DNA from: Candidula unifasciata
Taxonomy: Eukaryota; Mollusca; Gastropoda; Stylommatophora; Geomitridae
Length of the DNA: 64,000 nucleotides
Direction of reading: 5' to 3'
NCBI GenBank assembly: GCA_905116865.2
Contig: CAJHNH020000212.1
Span: 62,001 to 126,000 of the forward strand
Position numbers and translations under genes: made by a program. Numbering within the stretch: position 1 is the stretch's first letter; every line of letters starts with the position of its first letter. This document shows positions 1 to 11,600 of the stretch, piece after piece. The notes under the pieces were generated by a model. The model made no database searches. It was not told the origin of the DNA and saw only the letters and a program-made list of their open reading frames with translations.

Positions 1-430
1 GTGTGGCGGTTTGCTCGGATACCCATGCTAAAGCTCTAGAAGCAGCAGCTATTTCCATTGTCATGCTTGATGTGGTTGTCTGGTATTATAAACAACAGTG
101 CAATGGTTGGATTGCAGCTGAATTTGAGCTAGTGTTTTCACTTTTTATAACCATGTCTATTTGGTAAACGGCAGTAGAAAGAAAAAAAAAGAATGAACAT
201 ACTTTTATCTTTCAGTAGAGATGCAGTAACAATGAAATGGTTACATGAACAACTCTAACAAAGTCAAGTCAAGTCTCCGGTCTCTGATGCCCAAGTCTTG
301 GAGCTTGGAACTCAGGAAATCCCGTTTGTAGCACACAGCTCACTTGCCGGGTAAGCCTTTACAAAATGTTGGGGAACAGGAAGACACAACAACAAATTTA
401 ACAACACCCATTCTTGCCAATTTTTTTAAG
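1..430. other. No recognisable feature
   Basis: I see no gene, tandem array or transposon end here. The sequence is AT-rich with short A and T runs only. Confidence 0.5.
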
Positions 431-587
431 CGGCGTCAGGAGAGGAAGAGATCTCTAGAATGGGCCGTTCTGTTCGCTTCGTGTATAGTAGTTTTCAGTG
501 TCTCATATTTCTGCTGTCCATGATCTGCATGGTTGTCCTCTGGGTCTGTTACCATTGGATCTGTATAACATTGCTCTCTGTGGTGCC
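431..587 (-). mobile_element. Non-LTR retrotransposon, degraded 3' end of the RT ORF
   Basis: On the minus strand this reads as the extreme C-terminus of a LINE endonuclease/reverse-transcriptase polyprotein. A basic GNRPRGQP block is followed by KTTIHEANRTAHSRDL and a stop, which matches the basic-linker plus 'EA-R-A-DR' ending of many invertebrate LINE ORF2 proteins. A second diverged copy in the same orientation lies at 14971-15125, so the unit is interspersed. The frame is broken upstream, so this is a 5'-truncated relic. The clade (RTE-like or Jockey-like) cannot be settled from so little sequence. Confidence 0.6.
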
Positions 588-1960
588 ATGTCTGCTGTTT
601 TATATGTGTGTGTGGGTTCGCGCGCGCGCGCCTCAGTGCAATTGCGAAATGATAAGTGCACGTACATACCAACCGTCACTACTGTTAAGACCCGTAAAGC
701 ACACAGATGATCGCAAAGACACAAATCATGTACATAATATTCACGCCACCAGTTACCAGTGCCAGAAATTCTACATTATCAAAAGCTCACATAGTGAAAC
801 AAAAAGCTGTGAGCTGAAATATCCGAGCAAAGTACCAGCGAAACCATCCGAGACATGGTACCTGCCCCCAGACTGTAGGAATAACACTGTGGATCAGATC
901 CATTGTCACAGAAGATCAAGTGGTTTTGTCATACAACCAAAACAGCTACCAATAAGAGGCCCGCCAACATAGGAGATCAAGTTAATTTATAACGGTAGAG
1001 TGCCCTAAAATAACTGTGCTATACGGTTAACGAGTTTTATGGATTTACTTCTGTCAGATCAGATCACATCCGAATCGTGACTTTTTAGGGCACTATCTGT
1101 AAATCTCCAGTGTGCTATCCTGGAGTGAGGGAAGCAACGCAGAAGCTATCCCACGGACGACTCTGTTTATAAAAAAGCTCCAGAAGGGGGTGGCTAGCCC
1201 TACAAAATCAGATGTGAGCGCTAAAGGGTGCCAAGAATTATGTGGTTGATGGAATTTTACTATTTGAGATATTGTACATTCATGATGCAGAAATTGAAGT
1301 TCATCATGATGATGATGGCGGTAGCGATTGTGATGATGAAGATGTTGATGATTGTAATTAAGATGGTGGTAAAGAATAATAATAATAATCATACTGATAA
1401 GAATCAAGGAAAAGAAGAAAAAAAAGAGATAATGATAATGATGCTGATGATCGATATGCCTGACTTGCGTTTTCACCGAGCTCCTGGCACAGCTGCTGTA
1501 GTCGCGGGCAAGTAGGTCCCTCCCTAAACAATGATCACTGGCTTGTCACACACAATGATCACTCCCTGGCTCCAGACGGACAGACTGGCGGCTGCTAGAG
1601 AAGGAGAGACTAGCTCAGATTTTCCCACTTTGTACGCACTTATTTTCGTCCTAGACCAGGTAGAAAACGTGATGCTACGTCAATAATACATTATATATCT
1701 AAAATCAGAATAGCCGAATATCGTCACATCATCTACACAACCGTACCAATTTTACCGTTCTCTACCTGATTGCTGATTCAGTGATTTGATTCAGCCTGTG
1801 GTAATTATAAAACATCGAACTGAGTTCAAAGCCTGATTTGTAAAATTGTTTTAAGGAAAGACCACGACAGCAACAAGTGCCAGGCGTAAGTACTGAATAT
1901 TATTATTCTGTGTTGCCGTATATAAAACCATTTATATACTTTACAGTCTTAAACAATTTT
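588..1960. other. Intergenic, low-complexity patches
   Basis: No gene is supported. A CG dinucleotide run lies near 619-630. A GAT/ATG/AAT trinucleotide-rich patch lies at about 1305-1460, and the His- or Met-rich open frames over it are products of that patch. A short inverted repeat inside this interval is listed separately. Confidence 0.5.
999..1094. repeat. Short inverted-repeat unit (possible MITE)
   Basis: AGTGCCCTAAAA at the left end is the inverse of TTTTAGGGCACT at the right end, about 96 bp apart. The inner sequence is only weakly complementary. I could not find a convincing flanking duplication, so this may be a decayed DNA-transposon derivative or chance. Confidence 0.35.
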
Positions 1961-2245
1961 TGGCTCTACTGGCAAATCCGGACGAAGAATAAACAGCCTT
2001 GGACGACTTAGTGAGAGTTCTCTCCCGTCGCCGCACTCCAAACAGTGATCGGAAAATCCACAACGAAACAAAGAAGACAGTCACGTCGACATCAGGGCTG
2101 CCAATGCTTGGTTGTTTCCCCCAGATCTGGGTTTTTTCGACGCTGCAGGACAATTCTGGGTGTGTTTTTTTTTGTGTGGGTGTGTTTTGTTTGTTGGTGT
2201 TTGCCGATTTGTATGCTTTAATGATCGATAAATTTGCGTGGTTAG

Positions 2246-2303
2246 GGGGGTTAGGGTTAGGATTAGGGTTAGCGGTAGGGTTAGGATTAGCGTTAGATTT
2301 GAC
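2246..2303 (+). repeat. TTAGGG-like degenerate repeat, left arm of foldback element
   Basis: About nine tandem GGTTAG/GATTAG/GGTTAGC-type hexamers with substitutions. They lie inside the transposon bounded at 1962 and 2838, so they are part of the element and not a chromosome-end relic. Confidence 0.8.
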
Positions 2304-2523
2304 AATTTTGACGCCGGAGTTCCCTATAATCGCGCACAGTCCCATACACACAAACAAACAATCGAGGGCCTCTGGATGCTGGTCACACGCACAATTCGCC
2401 AACGATTGGGGGCACCAGCCGCACGCTATTGGCGTCATATTTGGCAGAGTTTCAGTGGCGCCACTCCCACAAACATCATATTGTCGGCCAGTATTTCGAA
2501 ATCCTACGTCAAAATTGTCACAT

Positions 2524-2592
2524 CTAACCCTAACCCTAACCCTAACCCTACCCCTACCCCTAACCCTAACTCTACCCCTAACTCTAATCCAA
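2524..2592 (-). repeat. CCCTAA-like degenerate repeat, right arm of foldback element
   Basis: Tandem CCCTAA, CCCTAC and CTCTAA hexamers, complementary to the tract at 2246-2303. The pair lies symmetrically about the centre of the foldback element. Confidence 0.8.
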
Positions 2593-2906
2593 CAACCGCA
2601 TGATGATGACTACACAACCATTCACAATGCCTCACGCAACTGTGCACGCAACCATATGATGATGCCACAATGTCTCACGCAACCGTACGCAGCCCTACAC
2701 GCAACCGCAGGATGATAGGTAAGTTTGTCGTTTGTTTCGTTTGTTTTCCGATTACTGTTCGGAGTGCGGCGACGGGAGATAACTCTGACTAAGTCGTCCA
2801 AGTCTGTTTATTCTTCGTCCGGATTTGCCAGTAGAGCCCAATTTTTAAATCGTCCGTCCTGGACTTAGGTGTACGTACACACAAATTATTATTTGATTGA
2901 TGGTTG

Positions 2907-3641
2907 GGCTCTCCTCCGAACGGCATCATAATATGGCCATAAAATATCCAAAAATATCAGAATGGGGCTCAGTTATATTAAAAATATGCCGGCTCCATAT
3001 AACAAAACATGCTCTAACAGGGTCTCAGCGATATGTTACTTGTGGACCTGTTTCTGTGACTATGCTTCACCGCCGAGGGTATCCCCCGCGCCGTTATGCA
3101 CGGTGCGGATATGGGCTAAACTAGATGGCTGGGACTCACGAGCGGCAGCTACCGCATCTCCTGCAACTTCCTCCAATTACTTTGCTCGTGAGTCCCAGGC
3201 ACCTAGTTTAGCGCCCCCCCCCCCCCCCCATCCGCACCGCGCGTAGTGGCGCGGGTCATATGCTCGGCGATGAGTTTAATCACGTTTTGCGCATGGCGAC
3301 AAGTCTGACATCTACTGCTGCTAAATCCTCAATCGGAGGAACAGTATTGCTAATCGCTTTCATTGTCTGTAATCTCTCGAAATATTGTCAGCTAGTATCG
3401 TCTGCAGAAACGCTCAAAATTGTCAACGGTCGGTATTTATCGTCTGCAACTACCGTGTGCAATGTTGATATTGTCAAGTAATCCTAGTTTTGCCACGATT
3501 TGTTTCTTGGCAGAAAGTCTGTATTTTAGATATGCCTGAACACTGTTTGGATATTTTTGGATATTTTATGGCCAGAATGTCTCTCCTCCGAACGGCATCA
3601 TGTTATGGCCGCCATATTATGATGCCGTTCGGAGGAGAGCC
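2907..3641. mobile_element. Foldback MITE copy A (hAT-like 8-bp duplication)
   Basis: The ends are GGCTCTCCTCCGAACGGC and its complement GCCGTTCGGAGGAGAGCC. The flanking octamers GATGGTTG (2899-2906) and TATGGTTG (3642-3649) agree at 7 of 8 positions. The middle contains a hairpin at about 3115-3213 whose arms carry GATGGCTGGGACTCACGAGC and a near-complement, and the same hairpin recurs in copies B and C. The right terminus is odd: the last ~30 bp are present twice as an inverted pair (3582-3641), which makes a terminal palindrome. It has no coding capacity. Confidence 0.8.
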
Positions 3642-3649
3642 TATGGTTG

Positions 3650-4051
3650 AATTAGTTTGAAAACATGATACACTTTAGTCTTTACATGGAATGATTGATA
3701 AGTCAGAAATATCTTAGAAATAGTATATTTTAAAGGGTAGTTTCAGCGGCAGAACAGCCATTGTGGGAGGTAGAGGGTTGTTTTGGTTTCTTTTGTAAGT
3801 GATAACTAGACTAAATGGTTTAGCAATATAATAAGGATCAATCAGTGCAAGATGAAATACTAGAGGTAATTCAACAAAGAAATGGTAACATCAGAATGTT
3901 GTTTGATGACTTAAATGCCAGGATAATTTAGGATAACAAGAGTGAAGAGTCATTGACATATTCAGAATTATAAAAAAAATTGTTTGCAATGTTTTTGCAA
4001 CCTAAAAATATGACAAATAATGTGGATATCTCAATTTGCTTACGTGCAGTA
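3650..4051. other. Spacer between foldback elements, no feature seen
   Basis: AT-rich sequence of about 400 bp with no open frame of note, no tandem repeat and no transposon end. Confidence 0.5.
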
Positions 4052-4061
4052 TAGATTTTGG

Positions 4062-4813
4062 GGCTCTCCTCCGAACGGCGTCATAATATTATGGCGGCCA
4101 TAAAATATCCAAAAATATCCTTACGGGGCTCAGGCATATGTAAAATGCGGACTTTCTGCCAAGGAACAAATCGCGGCAAAACTAGGATTACTTGACAATT
4201 TCAACGCAACATTGCAGACGATACTAGCAGATTATAATAGCGACCGTTGACAATGTCGAGACATTACAGATGATGAAAGCGATATGGCGGGTAAACCACC
4301 CGCTCCCATGCAGATTAGCAATACTGTTCTTCCGATTGAGGATTTAGCAGCGGTAGATGTCAGACCTGCCGACCTGTACCGATAAACTGGTACGGCATGC
4401 GCAAAACGCGATTCAACTCACCGCCGAGCGTATCCCGCACGCCTCGTGCCTCACCGCCGACCGTATTCCTTGCGCCGCTGCGCGCGGCGCGGGTGGGGGG
4501 CTAAACTAGATGCCTAGGACTCACGAGCAAATTAATTGGAGGACGTTGCAGGAGATGTGGTAGCTGCTGCTTGTGAGTCCCAGCCATCTAGTTTAGCCCC
4601 CATCCGCGCCATGCGAAGCGGCGCGGGGAATACGGGTGGCGGTGAGGCACAGTCACAGAAACAGGTCCGCAAGTAACATATTGCTGAGACCCTGTTAGAG
4701 CATTTGTTTCGTAATACAGAGCCGGCATATTTTTAATAGAACTGAGCAATGTAAGGATATTTTTGGATATTGTATGGCCGCCATAATATTATGACGCCAT
4801 TCGGAGGAGAGCC
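4062..4813. mobile_element. Foldback MITE copy B, inverted relative to copy A
   Basis: It has the same termini as copy A (GGCTCTCCTCCGAACGGC... and the complement). The flanking octamer GATTTTGG is an exact direct repeat (4054-4061 and 4814-4821). The internal sequence matches copy A on the opposite strand: the block beginning GGACTTTCTGCC near 4149 corresponds to the complement of 3511-3524, and the core hairpin is at about 4499-4602. B lies at the left edge of copy C. Its target duplication overlaps the first two bases of C, so B inserted after C. Confidence 0.85.
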
Positions 4814-4819
4814 GATTTT

Positions 4820-5220
4820 GGCTATCCTCCCAATAACGGTCCCAAATTATCGAGGCCGAAAACGTACCCTAACAGGGCCTCAGTCACATGTAAATTGTGG
4901 ACCTCTTTCCGGGACTACACAGCATACCACAGAAAAGCTTTCGCTGAGTTAAAGTCACTGCCGAGAGTTTCCCGCGGTGCGGGACTAAACTAGATGGCTG
5001 GAACTCACGAGCAGCAGCTACCGCATCTCCTGCAGCTTCCTCCATTTTATTTGCTTGAGTCCCAGCCATCTAGTTTAGCCCCACTCTGCTCCGCGTGGTA
5101 GATACTCTCAGCGGTGGCGGTATAGTTGCGGAAAGAGGTCTGCAATTTACATGTGACTGAGGCCCTGTTAGGGTATATTTTCGGCCTCGATAATTTGGGG
5201 CCGTTATTCAGAGGATAGCC
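4820..5220. mobile_element. Foldback MITE copy C, near-complete palindrome
   Basis: The ends are GGCTATCCTC... and ...GAGGATAGCC. The arms pair over about 130 bp, including ATTATCGAGGCCGAAAA, its complement, and CCTAACAGGGCCTCAGTCAC with its complement. The core hairpin with GATGGCTGGAACTCACGAGC is shared with A and B. With B removed, the left flank is TAGATTTT (4052-4059) and the right flank is TATATTTT (5221-5228), a 7/8 octamer duplication. It is non-coding and related to A and B by core, but its termini differ. Confidence 0.8.
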
Positions 5221-5228
5221 TATATTTT

Positions 5229-5593
5229 GTATGTTGATTAAGAGGTCAGTCGTTTAGAAAGTGTCCAGTCATTTATCTTGAGATTTGTAATGGCGTTTGC
5301 TGATCAAGAGTTTCATACTCACTACATGGACATTCCAGAAAGTTTATGAAACATTTTTTTTAAAATAAACACATTTTTTTCTTTGCCTAAATGATTGATT
5401 TATGTGTTTCAGTCACCAGTTTAGTTTCATTAAAACCTTACCATTGAATTCTGCCCTTAACCGACATTCAGTGTAAAATTTCAGCATTTGTAAAATTTAT
5501 TACAAATTAATTTTAACAGTTTATGATCTTTGTAAGCTGTTTCAATTGTTTTCTTTTTTTATTCTCTCATTCCTAAAGGTTCAGCTTTCCAAT
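5229..5593. other. Upstream region of RPAIN
   Basis: AT-rich sequence between the last foldback element and the first coding exon. It must hold the 5' UTR and perhaps the promoter, unless an upstream untranslated exon exists. A pyrimidine tract followed by CCTAAAG at about 5573-5579 could be an acceptor for a 5'-UTR intron. I cannot place a TATA box or transcription start with confidence. Confidence 0.35.
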
Positions 5594-5686
5594 ATGTCTA
5601 AAGACAAGACCACCAGACAGGAAACAAGACAGGACATGTATAAGAACAACAGCAGAAGTCCTTGCTGGAAGCAACAATTTAGAATG
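5594..5686 (+). CDS. RPAIN: RPAIN exon 1 (first coding exon)
   Basis: The exon codes for residues 1-31, from ATG (CCAATATGTC context) to a GTATTT donor, phase 0. It ends with MYKNNSRSPCWKQQFRM, which corresponds to the conserved 'LYK..G(S/T)PPWKE.FR' start of the family. The exon is too short to stand out by open-frame length and was found from that motif. The join to exon 2 continues the motif directly into RCLER. Confidence 0.9.
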
Positions 5687-8600
5687 GTATTTTATGAAAT
5701 AATAATAATAATCTAAATATAAATATGTGAAAGCTGAACATATAACCAGAAAATATCATCACATATTTGTGTGTGAGTTTAAAAGGCTTTTTGAGCTGAA
5801 TTGTTCTTTAAAACATTCTCAGAATATCATGGACCAAGAAAAAGAGAAACACAAACATACAAAAAGATCTGACTAGCTAGTGAACAGTATCTTGTCTCAG
5901 AAACTGAAATATTTTGGCCATATCAAGCACTACGGCAGATTGGACTGAAGAACATCACAAGGCATGGTACCAGGAGAGGGGCAGGGGCTGACCAGCACAA
6001 AGATGGGCACACGATGTGACATCTTAGGTAGGAAAGCGCATGAGTTGGGAGAGCTGATGAGAGGCTCAGTTTCTTTCAGGCAGACGGGGATGAGAGCGAC
6101 ATTCTGCAAGGAACCTGCTACATGATGATTTTACATGTTTAGTTGTGAATAAGCTCATACTGTAGAGTAACTGAAGTCTCAGCTTCCATAAGAACAATTC
6201 ATTGTTGTCTGGCTGTAGATGGCTTGAATCTGTTTGAGTGAGGCTTGTGTAGAGAATTTTCTCCCAAGCTGATGCCAAAGTTTCATCTCCACAACCTATT
6301 GGAGAATTACCTTAGTTAACTATTAGGTTTTGTGTTTTAAATAATGGTTAGATAATCACATGAGGAAGACTTGTTTTGTTACTTCTATAAGTCAAATAAT
6401 GTTTAAATAATAACAAGTTTTGTTACTTTTGTGTGGTATGTTTAAAGTGATCCATATAGTCTCCTAGCAGACGTCATTAGTGATACATTATACAGGTTCA
6501 TCTTCTTGATCCCTGTATTGTGGCCAGGTGGACCCCTGTATTGTGGCCAGGTCGACCCCTGTATTGTGGCCAGGTGGACCCCTGTATTGTGGCCAGGTCG
6601 ACCCCTGTATTGTGGCCAGGTCGACCCCTGTATTGTGGCCAGGTCGACCCCTGTATTGTGGCCAGGTCGACCCCTGTATTGTGGCCAGGTCGATTCCTCT
6701 ATTGTGGCCAGGTCGATCCCTGTATTGTGGCCAGGTTGACCCCTGTATTGTGGCCAGGTCGACCCCTGTATTGTGGCCAGGTCGACCCCTGTATTGTGGC
6801 CAGGTCGACCCCTGTATTGTGGCCAGGTCGATCCCTGTATTGTGGCCAGGTCGACCCCTAAATTGTGGCCAGGTTGACCTCTGTATTGTGGCCAGTTCGA
6901 CCCCTGTATTGTGGCCAGGTCGATCCCTGTATTGTGGCGAGGTCGACGCCTAAATTGTGGCCAGGTTGACCCCTGTATTGTGGCTAGGTCACTCCCTCAC
7001 TTCTTGTCCTTCCAAGGTGTCAATATCTCTGTTTTTTTCCTTGTTTTTGTGTATGTCTGTTTTTCTTTAATTAAATCTGTGTTTTTGTGTCTATCTCTCT
7101 TGACTGTAAAAACAAAAATTGTTTCTTTGTTCCTCTTTATCTCTCATCGGTCTCTTGCTTTTGTGTTTCTATCTGCCTCCGTAGTCAGAGTGCATCAGCC
7201 TGAGAGACGAGGAACCAGGTCTGCATACAAAAATAAGCCAGATCTGTAAAATGGTTGTGCACTCAAAACTCAAGTTCAAGAAACAGTTTACAGTTGGTGA
7301 GTGCTATGAAGAAAAGAGTGCCTCTTTCTTTCTTTTTCTTTGTCTTTCTGTCTCTAATTTGTCTTGTCCTTTTGTTGCTTTTTTGTTGTTTTTTTCCCAC
7401 TCTTTTTCTCCCACCTCCCTATCTTTTCTCTTTGGGTAACACTATCAGTAATACAAATGTTGTGTTTATAGCTCTTTGTTTTATCTGTAAATACAATGGG
7501 CACAGACAATTCTCATTTCATGCATCAAGAGCAATTAACTTTACAGAGATGCCTGGAGCGGTTGAAAGACAGCAGAGGCAGGCACATGTCCTCCAAGAGG
7601 CTCATTGATGGCTGGCAGGGAAATACTTCAACTGCTCAAGACTTGAAAGCACAAGAGAAAAGTGACTATGTCCAGAACCAACATGACGTGTCAGATGTTC
7701 CAGCAGTTCCAGAAATTGAGATGATCATGCGGGAAGAGTTTGACCGCTTGAAAAGTGAAGTGTCGTCAGCAGGAAAGAGAGGTCAAACGCGTCAGGATGA
7801 CTTTAGGAGAAGAGCTGGTGTTTGTGAGGATGCTTCTATGGCAACAGACAACACTTTGTTCAACGCTAGAGAGGACAACACTACTCAGTTTAATGTGAGT
7901 TATGGGCTTTTTTTTTTGGATAACATCTGTAACTATGTCATCTTCTTCATTTTTTGTCTTGTTATTTTTTACATTTTTATTTAAATCTTCCTTTCTTGTT
8001 TCATTCCTTCCTTCCCTGCTCACTTTTCTTCCTTACTGTAATTGTGAGGAATTAAGTCAGATACATTGATAAACCCTTTTAAGAGTTAGAGGAACAAAGT
8101 AGATATTTGAGCACGCACTAGACCAGGCTTGTGAAACTGGCGGCCCGCGGGCTGCATGTGGCCCTTTGCGGGCTGCACAAAGGAACTATTCTGCAATAAT
8201 TTTTTACTGAATGACTATAATAAGTTGTCGCGTGTGACCCTCATGATAACACAAACATGACCAACATGACCCCCAGGGGATCCTCAGTTTGACATGCCTA
8301 CACTAGACAATATAAAACTGCTGATTATTTGACAGCCAACCAGTGACAAGTTGCTGTAAATAATAATTTGATGGAGTCAAAGGTGAACATGGTCTTATAT
8401 AATATGTCATTGTACATTTTCTATTTGTTGTCTCTCAATTCTTGTACTTTTAGCAGGTTGTGTGAGGTTTCGCTACTCAGCTTCTGAAGTTATCTTTGAG
8501 AATTTATGAAATAAAACTGATTTATGTAAAAAAATTTTTACTTGTAGATTGTTCTTATGAGAAATTTAGAAGTAATTTAGTTTAGCAGAAGGCAACCGTC

Positions 8601-11600
8601 AGTGGAGGAAATGTTAGCAAGGGGGTCTCTGTGATGAAGTGGTCAAGTCATTTGCCTAATACTGAGAAGGTCGGGGATTCATTTCACGAGGATCGTGTGT
8701 TCATTCTTTAGAGGATGCAGTGTTAGCAGAATGGTCTCTGTCGCTCAGTCGCTAGCTTCATGCTCAGAATGTTGTGTCAAAAGAACACTATTAGTAAAAT
8801 GCTATGCAGGATAACATTCTTCTCCTTTTGTTGTCTCACTGATACCAAGTTGTCGCACAGTGTCATGGTTTTTCTGTATGTGTCTTGCACTTTTCTGGTG
8901 GCTTGTCTTGGATTTGTTCATCTTTTTGCAGGTTTCAGCTGCACAATTTATACCTCTCTTTCTTGGTCTTCCCCTCACCTTCCTTCCAGTTTGGTTGTTA
9001 GAAATTTTTTTTTTTACAGTTTGATCTGGCTACATTCTCACTAGATGACTGAACCGTTTCATCCATTGTCAGTATAATTTAATTTAACACCCATTTTTCA
9101 CACAGTAGTTGTATTTTATCAATAAAGCATGTTATTTTCATTCAATAATATGCATATTATGAATGATGAAACATTGATGGCCTCAAGAAACATGAAGAAG
9201 AGCAGTATAAATGAAAACTAAGCAATATAGAATGACATGAGATACCATAGGCAGACAAGCAGCAGAGTGCCAGCAGCAATATGGATCACTTGTGGATACC
9301 TTATGTATCAGCAGTCACATGGAAAGGATATAGAATAGATAATCAGCTGATACAGTGGAAGACTGACTACAGAAGGTACAATAATCTGTATAAAACATGC
9401 CTGAAATGATTGCTCCCTTTCTTCCATAGGAACATGAGAATGAGTGTTTGAATGATCTGATTAGCTGGTACGAGGAAGTCTACAACACACTGAGATTAGA
9501 GCTGCGGGAAGCTGAACAGAGAGAAGGTAAATCAACACTTAAACTTGTTGCATTTCTGTCCAGATATGTTTGATCAGACAAGTACATAAGAGCTTCAGTA
9601 TCTCCCCCAATGTGTGGAGGCTGATAATACCAGGTTTGTGTTGGTTTACTATTCTTTTTTGTGGCAATTGTTTCATGGTATCATGTCTTAGGAACTAAAA
9701 TACTGTGGAGATATGAAACATTACAGCGGCTTTGAAAGCAAAGTAATGGAAAGCACAATTTCCTAGCAGAGGATGCAGGGATTGACCACCATAAAGGTGG
9801 TCATAGAACATTAAAGTCTTCCTGAGCAGTCAAGTGCATTAGGTAAGAAAACTGGTAAAAGATCTAGTCTTTTTGTAGAGCAGTGATGAGAGAGCTGGTT
9901 TCTGCAAAGAACTGGTTATATGATCTCCTGAGGTGATGAGCTCAGCTCCTGGGACATTTGTGTTCAGTTGAAAACCAGATTATGGGATTGCTTTGTTATG
10001 CCTGAGAGGTGAGGAATCAACAGTTTGCACAGAAATAAGCCAAATTTGTAAAACAGATGTGCATGCAAAACTCAGGTTCTGAAATAAGACTAAAGTCCAA
10101 AAGTGGATGAAGAAGCAGAATCTTTTGCTGGAAATTACAGCTGGTGAACACCTGAAGAAGATGAAAGAAGAAGAAGAGGACTAGTCTGTAGAGCTACCAC
10201 AGTTCAGTGTCTGAAGCATTGACTAGGATGCACTTGGCAACATTTCTGACACCTACTATCTGGTTTGACAGAGGAGCTGCGTGTGAACCAGTTGAAGGCT
10301 CGTGAGCACCTCAAACACGAGGAAGAGGAGTTGTGTTCTGGGATGCGAGCCATGTACTGTGAGGAGGTCTGCTGTCCACTCTGTGAGAAGTAAGTCTTTA
10401 GAATCCACTTGTCAGAACTGAGTGTTTGTAAGGTCCAGCATCTGAGAAGGGTCTTCAAGATTCGCCATGCCCTCAGTAGCACCATCATCAAGTGCCTTGC
10501 TGACTTCTCCACGTTTGGCGATCTCTGACAGCTTTTATTAGTTTGTGTGCTAAAATATTTCCAATACAGTGGTGCAAGATTGTCTTAAATTTTCTTTCAG
10601 TTCCTCCTCCATCTTTGTTTTTGTCAAACTTTTCAGTACCAAGGTTTTATAGCCAAGTACAGGAACTGTATCCTTGGCCTTCAGATGTACAGGGCATATG
10701 GTGTTTGCCCCTAATTGTATAGGTCATGTCCATATTCTGCAAGCCGACCCCCCCACTCCCCTCCCCACTTTTGCCGCCATATTAAGTACCCAATTTTGGA
10801 CTAGGTTGACTTCCAAGTCAATAAAAAAAAGATTCCCCCTCAACCCTTCTGCCCTAAGAAGCTGCTAAACTGACACTTTTGAATGTGTCCAATGTTCAAT
10901 TCCCCCCCAAAATGTAACTTTACTGACTTGTCTGTAGTGACCTGTTTACAAGATGCATAGTTATTGCTGCTAGCAGTTTTTGCATCTGCCTAACTTGATA
11001 TGAATACATTAACTAAAAATAGCACTTAAAGGGGGTTTCCTTTGAAACAGTTTTTCTTAAAGCCAAGTTTCTGTCATATTTTCCCGTAAGCCTCAGTCAT
11101 ATAGGTCACAGCAGGAGTCAACCAATCCATGTTTTTATGCCCCAGAAATGTATTCCATTAATTGCTTTATCCGGTTCGTGTTTATTGATTACTTCCTTTA
11201 TATATCTTCTCTTTTATTTCAATGTAAATATTTTTTTTTAATGTATTACCACCCTGTACAAAACCTTTTTTTTAGTGTAGATAAATACATTTTTAACAAA
11301 TTTATTTCCATCCTATACAAAATTACTTTTAGTACTTTTATAAAATTTTAACCGGGCTATGACCGATTAAAAAAAATGTTGCTAGGGTAAAACGGTTAGT
11401 AAATGTTTGAATCTGAAGGCAACAGGCATGCCTGGTAGCCACTGTGCTACTACCAAGGCTCCTGGCAGCATACAGATCAAAGTAGGTCATAACGGTATAA
11501 ACCCACACCACTATTGTAGTAAGCTGGAAGGCTAACCCCAGCACTAATGTAGTTCCCTAGTGGATTTACAGAGACTAACCACTGTGCTAACGTCACCCTG

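Larger units (their letters stand above)
1962..2838. mobile_element. Foldback (long-TIR) non-autonomous DNA transposon with telomere-like arms
   Basis: The ends are GGCTCTACTGGC... and ...GCCAGTAGAGCC. The inverted arms match for about 110 bp: 1962-2070 against the complement of about 2735-2838, including a shared block with CTCCCGTCGCCGCACTCC. The element is flanked by an exact 8-bp direct repeat CAATTTTT (1954-1961 and 2839-2846). An 8-bp duplication is the hallmark of hAT-superfamily insertion. Inner arms carry TTAGGG-like repeats on the left (about 2246-2300) and CCCTAA-like repeats on the right (about 2524-2590), flanked by a further inverted pair (TTTGACAATTTTGAC near 2298; GTCAAAATTGTCA near 2507). 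It has no transposase, so mobilisation in trans by a hAT enzyme is inferred. Confidence 0.8.

Noticed and set aside
460..972. 170-codon + strand frame with hydrophobic start
   Set aside because: Its beginning overlaps a minus-strand LINE relic that also occurs at 14971-15125, and the remainder shows no domain or splice context.
1093..1515. His-rich and Met-rich frames
   Set aside because: They lie over GAT/ATG/AAT trinucleotide repeats on both strands.
2246..2592. Interstitial telomere from a chromosome fusion
   Set aside because: The two tracts are symmetric parts of a transposon with inverted ends and an 8-bp target duplication.
7251..7439. Short + strand frame starting MVVHSKLKFKKQ as RPAIN exon
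   Set aside because: The start lies in an interspersed repeat with other copies in the window, and the rest is low-complexity SFFLFL. The exon 1 motif at 5594 joins correctly to exon 2 without it.
7496..7546. ATG at 7496 as the RPAIN start
   Set aside because: A start there would lose the conserved WK-FR motif. A splice acceptor at 7546 joins exon 1 in phase and continues the motif.
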